Below, piece by piece: positions 1-7,749 of a stretch of DNA of 12,921 bases. Position 1 is the first letter of the stretch. Each line of letters opens with the position of its first letter. The stretch covers positions 1-12,921 of the forward strand of contig JASEEW010000036.1 in the NCBI GenBank assembly GCA_030019485.1. Reading direction: 5' to 3'. The notes under the pieces were generated by a model. It searched no databases and was not told the origin of the DNA. It worked only from the letters and a program-made list of their open reading frames with translations. Source of the stretch: Thermoplasmatales archaeon (GTDB lineage: Archaea; Thermoplasmatota; JASEFT01; JAUWIS01). The translations under genes were made by a program, and so were the position numbers.

Positions 1-28
1 AAAATATTTAGAAGATAAGAAATTTCTG

Positions 29-44
29 AAAAAAACATCAAAAA
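29..44 (-). terminator. Candidate oligo-T transcription terminator of the surface-protein operon
   Basis: About 10 bases beyond the stop codon of the giant gene, the sense (minus) strand carries T5 and then T7 a few bases apart, with no evident hairpin. Archaeal termination commonly uses such U-runs. The position is right, but the assignment rests on the T-runs alone. Confidence 0.5.
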
Positions 45-53
45 CAGGATACA

Positions 54-3000
54 CTATTCAATTCTCGGACAACGCCTGTCACCTGTAACATAAATCATGT
101 AGCCAACACCAGATTCTATGCTGAAATTACTGATATCAGAACCAGCAGGATGTGCAACAAACCTTCCTAATGTTGTGTTCCAGTATGCTATTGCTGTGCA
201 GTTTTCACCAATAATGTTTACCAGCTCCTCTGCATTACTGATTGTAGCATTATCTACTGTTATTGTAACAAGATTCCAGCCAGCTGTTAGATTAAGCCAA
301 TAGGGTTCAACTGTAAACGACCAGGAATATGGCTCACCAGTGTTTCCTGCCTTATCTTTGTATGCCGAGACCTGCATTGTAACAGATTCACTGCAGTTCC
401 AATTGTTATGAGACCAGGTTGCTGTATCATTTGTAACTGCGGTATCACTCCAGCCTATGAATGTCCAGCCACTAGGATCAAAACCAGCTGTTTGGCTCAA
501 AGTAGGCGTAACACTAATGTTCATACTCTCATTAAACACAACAACAACATTTTGATTAAATGGGACATTTGTAGCAGAACTTGCAGGCGTTGTAGAATCA
601 ACTGTTGGTGGTGTTATGTCCAGTGTTAGTCCATAGCTTTCTGCTGGTGTACCGCTTGTTGGTGGTGTCTCTGTAGAGCCACCGCCCCATGCAATCGCTA
701 TCCAACCATAGGTTCCATCACCTGATGTAATAGTGTATGATTCTAAGCCATTTACAGTTGTATCGTTAACTGCGGAAACCCATGTAACATTACCATCTTT
801 TGAATAATATATCTCAACAGATGTTGGCGAGCCTGTGTAATCATAGATAAGTGTAACACCTGTATTGTTTGTTAACCCTGTAGGACCAGTTGCAATAGCA
901 GTTGCACCTGCAGGTCCAAGTGTCTGAGCTGTTGAAACATATGCTTTACCATTATCATTTATGCCATAGTATGCTGAGCCTGTAATTGTATCATCCCTTG
1001 AGCCTGTTATATTACCAGATGAAACAGAGAAACCAAAATTGTCATTTAATGTTTCGCCGTATGTTATGTTGTCAGATGCGCCTGCATTTATCTCTTTCGG
1101 CATTGAATTCCTTCCATAAAATGTGTAAACAGCACCAGCATTGGATGCAGTGTTATCATTGTAGGGTGCGCCAGCAACAAAATCATTAATCCCATCATTA
1201 TTCACATCACCAGCAGAGCAAACAGAGTAACCAAAACTATCACCTGTGTTTTCACCTGTTATTGCTATATCTGCAGGATACCTGAGTGTGATTTCAATTT
1301 TTGGTCTCTGGGTATAATCACTGGTATAGTCATCCGCCCTAAACCATTTATCATTGCTGGTTGCGCTTCCCTCAACAGCATCTGTTCCTCTGAGCATTAT
1401 CCCATAGTTTGGGTATGTTCCATTAACCCATTTTTTTGTGAGTTGGGTTATATCCCATGTGCACCATCTTGCAGTTTTATCAGGTATTGTTATGATGTCC
1501 TCTACTGAAGAATCAAAGTCTCCTCCGGGGGTTGTCCAGGCATTTGTACCATCATAGCTGTTCCATGTGACCTTTGTTTCATCCCACATCTGTATTACCC
1601 TATGAGCTTCTACGTCTATAGAACCTTCGCTGCCTGAATACTCGTAAACACTTACTGCTGACTTGATAATTACCGCATCCTTTGATATATCTGAAAGTTC
1701 GAACTGCAGAAGTATTCTTTCTTTACCTGATGGTGCAGCACCAGAGTAATATCCAAGCCACATGTTGTTTGTTCCATAGTTTGTGTTAGAATCAACTGTG
1801 ATTATGGATGTTGCTTTCCCAATATAATGATCCTCGCTTGTGTCACCAAGCTGCTGCGTGATTGTGAGTGTATCACTGCCAAGTAAACTTAAACTTCCAT
1901 AGTGAACATAAGCCCTGCCCTTGCTGTTATCATACCCTGGTGCGCCTACAATAATATCATGGATTCCATCATTGTTTATATCGCCAATGTCAGAAACAGA
2001 AAATCCAAAGTTGTTGTTAGAGGCTTCACCAGTTCTTGTGCAATAGGTATCAAAGTTGAGTGAAATATCATCGACTCGAAGTGTTAAAGTAAACGTGTCT
2101 GCCTTAGTCGGGTTGTCAACTTCAAATTCGATTCTAAGTTTGTATGAAGTTCCAGCTGATAATGTGGATACAGCAACGGAACCTTCATACCATGCGAGCA
2201 CAGAAGCGGATGAGGAACCTGAAGATGCGTAGCATGTTGCGACGGTTGAACTATCCGCAGCATTCATTATCAGATATTTAACATAATAGCTCCCTGTGAA
2301 TGTACCTGTCTTTTCAACAGACCATGCAAACTTCCATGCGATAGATGCATAAGTTCCGGTGGGTGCACAGAAATCCTGCGTAAGTCTGCCCATTACATCT
2401 AAATTACCAACGGCGGGCTGGGTGGTGGAGGAATCTGCGCAGACCATTTTTTCGCATCCCGGACCGCTACCACCCAACAAAGTATTGCCAGTGGAACTAT
2501 CAAAGCTGAGTGTCATCGTTGTATATGAGGTCGTACCGGAGGTGCTCTCAGTCCACCCTACATTATTTGCAGTAAGAGCGCCGTTTTTCACAGTATTTAT
2601 GCAGCCACCCTTATTTCCAAAATACACATAACTCTTTCCTCTACTGCCGTCAAATCCCGGAGCTCCAATTATCACATCATTATAACCATCGTTATTTATG
2701 TCACCAGCAGATGAAACAGAAAAACCAAATCTGTTATTATCGTTTTCGCCTGTAAATGTATAATCTGCTATGTTGTCCATTGCTGCATCCCCGCAGTATA
2801 TGTATGCTCTCCCTTTATCATTTCCATACCCATATGCTCCAACAACTACATCATCATAGTTATCATTATTCACATCACCAGCACCACTTATGCTTGAGCC
2901 GAATTTATCGCCTGCACCTTCACCAGTCAACGTTATTGTTGATGCTACACTTGTTATTCTGTTTCCTGTTGCGCTACCCCAGTCAGTATTGCTTCTCCCT

Positions 3001-5414
3001 TTCATTACATAAGCCTTTCCATTCCCATTATCAGGCTCGCCAACAATAATGTCATTATAAACATCACCATTTACATTACCAGCATTACCTACACTCCAAC
3101 CAAAATGTACATTGTTTGCAGCGCTACCATAAATTGTTACATCAGCATTTGCAGCATTCAAATCATTTGGATTCCAAGATGCTTTTCCAAAGAATATGTA
3201 AACAGCACCGCAGTCAGTGTTGGTATAATCCACATATGGTGCTCCAACAATAATATCATCTTTCCCGTCATTGTTTATATCCTCAGATGTTATATTCCAA
3301 CCAAATCTGTCATTGTCTGCAGTACCTGTACCAGATGTTACATCATTTAATGCCTCTGGTGTTTTCTTTATCTTAAAATCATTATCACTGCTGTCGCTAC
3401 CTGTTAAACCATCTGTATCTGTCACAGTAACCCTAACCTTAACAGTGTCTGATGCTGTGCTTGGAACACTCCATGCTTCTACACCATCATTTGATTTTGA
3501 GTATGTTCCACCGTTGATTGCAGTCCATGTTGTATGTGATGGGTCTGTGGAATACTCTATGGTTATTGGGCTTGCACCCAAAGTTTGGACATCGCCAGCA
3601 TTCCATTTTATATCATAACTGCTTCCTGCTATCAGATGCTCATCGCCATTCGGTGATATTACATTAGCGTATGGCGGGCATTTACCTACACCAATAACAT
3701 ATCTATGTACTTCAGAGTTACCGAAGCTGTCACCCATGTAATCCCTCGCATACTGAAACTCTTTTGCATTGTCAACCATAACATAAATATAATCGCCTGC
3801 TGTCACAGCAAAACTTAGTATCCTGTCATTACCCCAGCTGTCATATGTGTATCCTGTTTTAAGACCGTTGGCTGTTGCATAATTAGCACCAGAGCATACG
3901 CATATGTTCTTCCTAACATAAAGCTGAGCATATTCTCTGCCTTCAACAAAACCAAGATCCAGTGCTGTCATTCCTGCTGGTATGTGTATTCTGAAGAAGT
4001 CCCTGTCTCCCATTGCAAGCCAGTTTGTATAGTAATCATAGTCTGTTGCAGACGATAATTCAAATGTTGGTAAATCATTTTCTGTGCATGTGAGCGCAGA
4101 ATTCATATTAATACTTCCCCATCCTGCTACCGCTGATGGGTCATTACCAACTCCTTTCCATCTCCAAACATAATTCTCTGTTGCAATAGCAGTATATGGC
4201 TCTGTGTCAAGAACATATGCATGCCAGTACATGTTTTTCTCAGTATCAATCTCACCTTCACCATTGCTGTTCTGTGTACCAGATGTGGATGTGTCAGATG
4301 GATAAAACATTATCCATTTACTTTCTGTAGGAGACATTGTAAGGTCTGGCTCATCAATCCATGCCTCACCAGTTGTATCAAAATCACCCCATTCCCATAC
4401 ATGGCTGTGTGCTGTGCTTCCATCACCCATTGTTATTGGTCTTGATGGTATGCCCATTGCTCTAATCAATGCTGATACCAAGTTTCCATGGTTTATACAG
4501 TTTGTTGCCCAGATCATATTACCCGGTAAGGTATGACCTGTCTGCAAGGCAACCATTTTTGCCTCTGAAACAGTAAGGGCAGCAACAGATTTACTGTTCG
4601 CATCTGTTCCAGCATTCAGCATTGTTGTCGTATCTGGATATGTGGTAGCACCTTTCCAATGCAGCCTTGCATTAACCAATCTGTACACATTCACAGAAGC
4701 ATTGAACTGTGTTGTTGTGGAACTCCCCATACATGAGCATATAATTTCTGTCATTCTTTCCTCAAAGCAATGATAGTGGGTTATACTAGGATCAGGGTCA
4801 CCTAAACCATAATCACAGGGATATTTGCCAGATTCAGCTGTTTCTGTGTATGCCCATGATGCAAACTCGTTGTCCGTCATCCCGGACGGTGTTTTAGTTA
4901 AATACACATCAAAAATAACATACAATGTACAGTAGTTTTCACCCATGTATATCTGATAATCGCCAACAGGTGCGTCAGATGGTATTGTGAGATTCCATTT
5001 TGTTGTTTCCCAGTATGTAGGATTCCAGTTTGTTATCGTTAGCCTGCTTCTTCCAGGGTCTGCTGGTCCTTTAACAATGATTTTTGTAGATATGTCAGCG
5101 CCAGTGCCTGTTACTGTGAATGTTTTTCCTCTTCTAACAACACCTGCATTTTTAACTGTGTTTAGGTCATTGTATTGGGTGCCCTGCCAGTTAGAGTAGC
5201 CTCCAGACCAGCAGGAGTAATGCGCTGTTTTATAACTGGAGTCGTATACAATTTTCACATCACTAACAGGTGATTTTGTAATACCCCTAGTCAGGGATGT
5301 TGTATTGTTTGATGCATTGTTTTTGACAGAGTTTTCTTGGATGCTGGAAAATACCATTACCAGGCAGACAAGGAAGACTGCAATAACCCAAAAACCCGGT
5401 CTAATCTTTTTCAT
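54..5414 (-). CDS. Giant secreted protein: transglutaminase-like domain plus seven-blade FG-GAP propeller with inserted domains
   Basis: A 1786-aa exported protein, probably a cell-surface adhesin or enzyme; its substrate is unknown. Residues 1-24 form a signal peptide (MKKIR, then a hydrophobic run). Residues about 295-360 look like a transglutaminase/protease-like core with the triad C306 (NCINHGN), H338 (HSHVW) and D354 (WIDEPD). Residues 442-576 resemble a PPC-type beta domain and 581-684 an Ig/Kre9-like domain (ISPNGDE). FG-GAP repeats with D-x-N-x-D-G-type calcium loops start near residues 704, 771, 838, 896, 1136, 1394 and 1460. A jelly-roll-like insert (about 939-1125) and a DNRLRE domain (1182-1378) split the propeller. 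An Ig-like region (1500-1600), a Big_5-like domain (1601-1702) and a GWNLV module close the protein. The ATG overlaps the upstream regulator stop as ATGA and follows GGTGGTGAT, a good Shine-Dalgarno. There is no C-terminal membrane anchor, so attachment is unclear. Domain names come from motif recognition, not a search. Confidence 0.9.
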   Translation of the reverse strand: MKKIRPGFWVIAVFLVCLVMVFSSIQENSVKNNASNNTTSLTRGITKSPVSDVKIVYDSSYKTAHYSCWSGGYSNWQGTQYNDLNTVKNAGVVRRGKTFTVTGTGADISTKIIVKGPADPGRSRLTITNWNPTYWETTKWNLTIPSDAPVGDYQIYMGENYCTLYVIFDVYLTKTPSGMTDNEFASWAYTETAESGKYPCDYGLGDPDPSITHYHCFEERMTEIICSCMGSSTTTQFNASVNVYRLVNARLHWKGATTYPDTTTMLNAGTDANSKSVAALTVSEAKMVALQTGHTLPGNMIWATNCINHGNLVSALIRAMGIPSRPITMGDGSTAHSHVWEWGDFDTTGEAWIDEPDLTMSPTESKWIMFYPSDTSTSGTQNSNGEGEIDTEKNMYWHAYVLDTEPYTAIATENYVWRWKGVGNDPSAVAGWGSINMNSALTCTENDLPTFELSSATDYDYYTNWLAMGDRDFFRIHIPAGMTALDLGFVEGREYAQLYVRKNICVCSGANYATANGLKTGYTYDSWGNDRILSFAVTAGDYIYVMVDNAKEFQYARDYMGDSFGNSEVHRYVIGVGKCPPYANVISPNGDEHLIAGSSYDIKWNAGDVQTLGASPITIEYSTDPSHTTWTAINGGTYSKSNDGVEAWSVPSTASDTVKVRVTVTDTDGLTGSDSSDNDFKIKKTPEALNDVTSGTGTADNDRFGWNITSEDINNDGKDDIIVGAPYVDYTNTDCGAVYIFFGKASWNPNDLNAANADVTIYGSAANNVHFGWSVGNAGNVNGDVYNDIIVGEPDNGNGKAYVMKGRSNTDWGSATGNRITSVASTITLTGEGAGDKFGSSISGAGDVNNDNYDDVVVGAYGYGNDKGRAYIYCGDAAMDNIADYTFTGENDNNRFGFSVSSAGDINNDGYNDVIIGAPGFDGSRGKSYVYFGNKGGCINTVKNGALTANNVGWTESTSGTTSYTTMTLSFDSSTGNTLLGGSGPGCEKMVCADSSTTQPAVGNLDVMGRLTQDFCAPTGTYASIAWKFAWSVEKTGTFTGSYYVKYLIMNAADSSTVATCYASSGSSSASVLAWYEGSVAVSTLSAGTSYKLRIEFEVDNPTKADTFTLTLRVDDISLNFDTYCTRTGEASNNNFGFSVSDIGDINNDGIHDIIVGAPGYDNSKGRAYVHYGSLSLLGSDTLTITQQLGDTSEDHYIGKATSIITVDSNTNYGTNNMWLGYYSGAAPSGKERILLQFELSDISKDAVIIKSAVSVYEYSGSEGSIDVEAHRVIQMWDETKVTWNSYDGTNAWTTPGGDFDSSVEDIITIPDKTARWCTWDITQLTKKWVNGTYPNYGIMLRGTDAVEGSATSNDKWFRADDYTSDYTQRPKIEITLRYPADIAITGENTGDSFGYSVCSAGDVNNDGINDFVAGAPYNDNTASNAGAVYTFYGRNSMPKEINAGASDNITYGETLNDNFGFSVSSGNITGSRDDTITGSAYYGINDNGKAYVSTAQTLGPAGATAIATGPTGLTNNTGVTLIYDYTGSPTSVEIYYSKDGNVTWVSAVNDTTVNGLESYTITSGDGTYGWIAIAWGGGSTETPPTSGTPAESYGLTLDITPPTVDSTTPASSATNVPFNQNVVVVFNESMNISVTPTLSQTAGFDPSGWTFIGWSDTAVTNDTATWSHNNWNCSESVTMQVSAYKDKAGNTGEPYSWSFTVEPYWLNLTAGWNLVTITVDNATISNAEELVNIIGENCTAIAYWNTTLGRFVAHPAGSDISNFSIESGVGYMIYVTGDRRCPRIE
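1281..1871 (-). other. DNRLRE-type domain coding segment between propeller blades 5 and 6
   Basis: Residues about 1182-1378 of the giant protein match the general plan of the DNRLRE family. There is an early N-x-x-YG-x-N-x-x-x-LG strand, then a KERILLQFEL strand, a DVEAHRV core strand, the W-x-E-x-x-VTWNS signature, a DIT-x-L...WV-x-G segment, and a closing strand PKIEITLRY. Such domains are common in extracellular proteins and often carry stabilising isopeptide or disulfide bonds. Whether one exists here cannot be told from sequence. It sits as a whole domain between two FG-GAP blades. Confidence 0.7.
2034..2600 (-). other. GC-richer coding segment: jelly-roll-like insert between propeller blades 4 and 5
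   Basis: This segment encodes residues about 939-1127 of the giant protein, rich in Ser/Thr/Gly and with several Cys. It looks like a beta-sandwich or carbohydrate-binding-like insert and ends in a strand of the type LRVDDISL. Hand counts of 60-base rows from 2161 to 2580 give about 28-33 G+C per row in most rows. Rows in flanking propeller DNA (1261, 2041, 2701, 3001) give 20-22. The shift begins a little inside the insert's 3' edge. I infer that the domain has a different origin from the surrounding propeller. The specific family is not identified. Confidence 0.6.
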
Positions 5415-5698
5415 TTCCTATCACCACCATTTAATTTTTCATACAGATTTTTAACACCGTTTTTTGAGCAGTAAACATACCTGCCATTAGATATAAAACT
5501 GCCATCATTATGTAATGCAGCAATCTCAAGATGCGCCCTCACAGTCCTGGGATCCTTGCTAAGGCTTTTTGCAAATTTGTTCACATCCACAAAATCTCCA
5601 TTTTTCCTTATGTGTTTTCTCAGTTTTTCCATTATCTCCATGTGGTCTCTGACATAGTCTCTTGTAGTAAAATTTTCTTTACTTTTAGTGTGTTTCAT
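5411..5698 (-). CDS. Small winged-helix DNA-binding protein, likely regulator of the surface operon
   Basis: A 95-aa cytoplasmic protein with a basic N-terminus and a helix-turn-helix. Residues 39-47 (VNKFAKSLS) form the first helix and 49-63 (DPRTVRAHLEIAALH) the likely recognition helix. A beta wing follows at about 68-77 (FISNGRYVYC). I chose the ATG preceded by GGGGGT. A TTG ten codons upstream lies inside the apparent TATA box and is unlikely. The stop overlaps the start of the 1786-aa gene (ATGA), so the two should be translationally coupled. An inverted repeat lies just upstream of its promoter, and the simplest inference is autoregulation and control of the surface gene. Fold assignment is fairly secure; the family and ligand are unknown. 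Confidence 0.8.
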   Translation of the reverse strand: MKHTKSKENFTTRDYVRDHMEIMEKLRKHIRKNGDFVDVNKFAKSLSKDPRTVRAHLEIAALHNDGSFISNGRYVYCSKNGVKNLYEKLNGGDRK

Positions 5699-5726
5699 CT
5701 TACCCCCAAAAATAAATTGTATTTTC

Positions 5727-5747
5727 AATATTTAAAGGTTTTGGTAA
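5727..5747 (-). promoter_or_regulatory. BRE/TATA promoter of the regulator-giant protein operon
   Basis: On the minus strand, ACCAAAAC (BRE-like) is followed by CTTTAAATATT (TATA-like). The TATA centre near 5733 predicts a transcript start near 5707, about nine bases before the chosen ATG. The short leader would contain the GGGGG of the ribosome binding site. The placement is internally consistent but not experimentally known. Confidence 0.6.
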
Positions 5748-5748
5748 T

Positions 5749-5786
5749 ATTGACAGGATAGTGTCAATAATAACATTATTTTGACA
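5749..5786. promoter_or_regulatory. Candidate operator: ATTGACA-N6-TGTCAAT palindrome plus a third TTGACA half-site
   Basis: A perfect 7-bp inverted repeat occupies 5749-5755 and 5762-5768 around GGATAG. A further TTGACA lies at 5781-5786, directly after the stop codon of the upstream surface protein. Relative to the predicted start near 5707, the palindrome sits at about -42 to -61, upstream of BRE/TATA. In archaea this position favours an activator or an upstream-binding autoregulator over a simple roadblock repressor. The adjacent winged-helix protein is the obvious candidate to bind it (inference). Confidence 0.55.
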
Positions 5787-7670
5787 TTATTTTTCCTTTT
5801 TTGTTTTTCCTTTTATCACCAATTCACCTTTCTTTTTTAGGCTAAGAAGAACAAACACGGCAATGAAAACTACTGCAATCACCATAACAGTAATTAGCAC
5901 ATATGGCTCAGGACCAATTTCTATTTCCTCTTCAGGGATTTCTTCAGGTGGAACAACATTAACTGTGTAGACCGGGGTTTCATAATACTGGGTGTACCCA
6001 TTAATAACATCATCAGGGTTTGTTGATGTAATGTTTACTTTAAGATACCATGTGCCTGCATAGGTAAAACTGAATACATCAGAATTTACAGTTGTAGAAT
6101 TATCAGGCATCATCCCTCCAACAACCTTCATGCTTCCAATCTGATTGAATGTTTTATTATCATCACTTCTGTAGAATGTGAGCTTGAGCGTGCCGCTCTT
6201 GCCCACAGCACCTTCTAGCGTGTTGAAAATGTTTACTTTTATTTGACGGGTGTCTCCTACTCCTACAGGGCTGGGTGGGTAATCTATCTCAACTGTAAAG
6301 TTTCCATATCCAATTGCTACTACAAATGACCAATTGTAAGGTGAAATCATGTAGTTGCCAGGGTCAGAGTCATCTTTTACAGTTGTGTTAATTGTACAAT
6401 TATATTTGACATCGAGAATGCAGTCATCATGTGAGATTGTTGCGGTTTTGTTTTCCTCATCCCAGTCCCAGCTTAGATTGCCAGGGTTTGGGGTTATCGA
6501 AAATGCATTCTCTACTGATGATGTATTTACTGATTCATTAAACTGGATAACCAATGCCTCTGCTGGGGCACCTGTGTTCACAGGAAAAGCATTTAATACA
6601 GTTGGGGGTTTTGAATCTATTGTGAAATTTTTGTTGCTTACATCAAAATCTGTTACTAACTTATTATCTGTAACATTTACCCTTACCTTTACTGTTGATG
6701 AATCAATAGTGGGGATACTCCAATTGTAGATGTAAATACCCGGCTGATTATGGGTTGCGTTGCCAATGAAAGACCAATTTACATCATCTACGGAGTAGTA
6801 TAAATCAATCATATATGGGGGCTCACCATTCTGGATTGTGTAATTTATCTTATGTGATGTATTACCACTCCAGTCCTCATCACCATTGGGTGAGTTGAGT
6901 ACAATAAGAGGAACTGTGGATACCTCGGTACCAGGTGATTTACCATATGTGATATATCCTCCTTTTGCTACTGGCGCAACAGCATAATAATATGCTGTTC
7001 TTGGTGACAGGTTTGTGTCATTGAAGTAGTAATAATCATCATCCCAATATGTTGCATTTCCTGTTTTTAGATACTCTTTGTCTAAAGTCCAGGAATTGTT
7101 TTCTTCACCCCTGTAAACAGCAAAACATATTGTGTTATCATCATTTGTTGTAAGATTATCATACAATTCTTTCTGAGGGTTTTTGAACTTTGGGATTGAA
7201 ATGTTTATCCATGATGCACCTTTACTATTCACTACTGGTTGGGGTATGGGCTCCCATTCAGTGGTGTTAAAACAACCAACGGCTCTTTCAGTAATTATAT
7301 GAGTTGTAATAAAAGTATAGTTTTTCCCTCCAGCATTTGTTTCACCAACAGCAATTACCTCATCCCCATCCTTTAAATCAGGTAGTTGCGAACCAAAATC
7401 AAATTTAAATATGTCATAATCATCATAACCATCACCTGCATCTGTATTATTATCGTCTACTGCTAGTTCTGTTATGTTTTTATATACAGTGATATTCGTG
7501 CAGTTCCAGATGGGTTGCATTTCACCAGTATAAATTGTTGCAAAACCATCTAACGAATCATATACTATGCCCCCCCTAATATATGAATCCCCCTTTTGCC
7601 CTACGCTCCCTAATCCAGAAATTATCATCCCTAATATTAACAGTATAGGCAACAATTTTTTTCCTAACAT
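5787..7670 (-). CDS. Membrane-anchored multidomain Ig-like surface protein
   Basis: A 627-aa type-I-like surface protein. Residues 1-21 form a signal peptide (MLGKK plus a hydrophobic core). Residues about 150-252 resemble a fibronectin type III domain (a YYYAVAPV strand). Residues 254-351 are an Ig/Kre9-like domain opened by LNSPNGDE, and 354-452 a Big_5-like domain (KPPTVLNAFPVN...FNESVNTS). Residues 455-572 form a CARDB-like beta-sandwich. A proline/acid-rich spacer (PPEEIPEEEIE) precedes one transmembrane helix at about 590-611, followed by a Lys-rich cytoplasmic tail. N-x-S/T sequons are frequent, suggesting glycosylation. The ATG was chosen over a TTG one codon upstream; it lies 25 bases from a TATA-like box, implying a leaderless transcript. 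Two of its domain types recur in the giant protein encoded downstream. No enzymatic motif was seen; a structural, adhesion or binding role is inferred. Confidence 0.85.
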   Translation of the reverse strand: MLGKKLLPILLILGMIISGLGSVGQKGDSYIRGGIVYDSLDGFATIYTGEMQPIWNCTNITVYKNITELAVDDNNTDAGDGYDDYDIFKFDFGSQLPDLKDGDEVIAVGETNAGGKNYTFITTHIITERAVGCFNTTEWEPIPQPVVNSKGASWINISIPKFKNPQKELYDNLTTNDDNTICFAVYRGEENNSWTLDKEYLKTGNATYWDDDYYYFNDTNLSPRTAYYYAVAPVAKGGYITYGKSPGTEVSTVPLIVLNSPNGDEDWSGNTSHKINYTIQNGEPPYMIDLYYSVDDVNWSFIGNATHNQPGIYIYNWSIPTIDSSTVKVRVNVTDNKLVTDFDVSNKNFTIDSKPPTVLNAFPVNTGAPAEALVIQFNESVNTSSVENAFSITPNPGNLSWDWDEENKTATISHDDCILDVKYNCTINTTVKDDSDPGNYMISPYNWSFVVAIGYGNFTVEIDYPPSPVGVGDTRQIKVNIFNTLEGAVGKSGTLKLTFYRSDDNKTFNQIGSMKVVGGMMPDNSTTVNSDVFSFTYAGTWYLKVNITSTNPDDVINGYTQYYETPVYTVNVVPPEEIPEEEIEIGPEPYVLITVMVIAVVFIAVFVLLSLKKKGELVIKGKTKKEK

Positions 7671-7690
7671 CAAACAATAATTGATATGTG

Positions 7691-7700
7691 TTTATTTAAT
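7691..7700 (-). promoter_or_regulatory. TATA-like box of the 627-aa surface protein gene
   Basis: The minus strand reads ATTAAATAAA centred about 25 bases upstream of the ATG at 7670, the spacing expected for a leaderless archaeal transcript. No Shine-Dalgarno is present before that ATG, which fits. Confidence 0.55.
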
Positions 7701-7715
7701 GTTTACCATATTGCA

Positions 7716-7730
7716 AAAACATTTACATAC
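7716..7730 (+). promoter_or_regulatory. BRE/TATA-like box of the presenilin homologue gene
   Basis: AAAAC followed by ATTTACATAC is centred about 24 bases before the ATG at 7750, and no Shine-Dalgarno lies between them, so a leaderless message is likely. It stands back to back with the oppositely oriented promoter about 30 bp away. The T-rich box departs somewhat from consensus. Confidence 0.5.
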
Positions 7731-7749
7731 AAACAAACCATTTACGAAT

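Larger units (their letters stand above)
930..3347 (-). repeat. Seven FG-GAP coding repeats (integrin-alpha-like propeller), interrupted twice
   Basis: Each repeat encodes FG(F/W/Y)SV-x-x-x-GD(I/V)NNDG-x-x-D-(I/V)(I/V)-x-GAP followed by a (K/G)-x-AYV-x-(F/Y)-G strand. Blades 1-4 lie at about 2610-3347, blade 5 at about 1899-2033, and blades 6-7 at about 930-1277. Seven is the blade number of the integrin-alpha propeller. Blade 7 is degenerate: its calcium loop reads GNITGSRDD. The DNA similarity between units comes from coding for the same motif; this is not an independent DNA repeat. Confidence 0.85.

Noticed and set aside
40..110. A frameshift near the end of the giant gene that would extend the GWNLV module
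   Set aside because: In the short DNA left, the other two frames also stop quickly and do not continue a recognisable module, so the window gives no support.
1140..3310. Recurring short strings such as CATCATTGTTTATATC that suggested a repeat array or CRISPR
   Set aside because: Their spacing is irregular, and they encode the GDINNDG loops of FG-GAP blades; there are no spacers.
2359..3618. Plus-strand open frames opposite the giant gene
   Set aside because: They lie antisense to a continuous 1786-codon gene with clear domains, have biased low-complexity translations and lack start signals; they are shadows of the coding repeats.
7681..7749. N-terminal extension of the presenilin homologue from a TTG at 7681
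   Set aside because: It would overlap both divergent promoters and add a hydrophilic stretch before the first TM helix; the ATG at 7750 has a correctly spaced TATA-like box.
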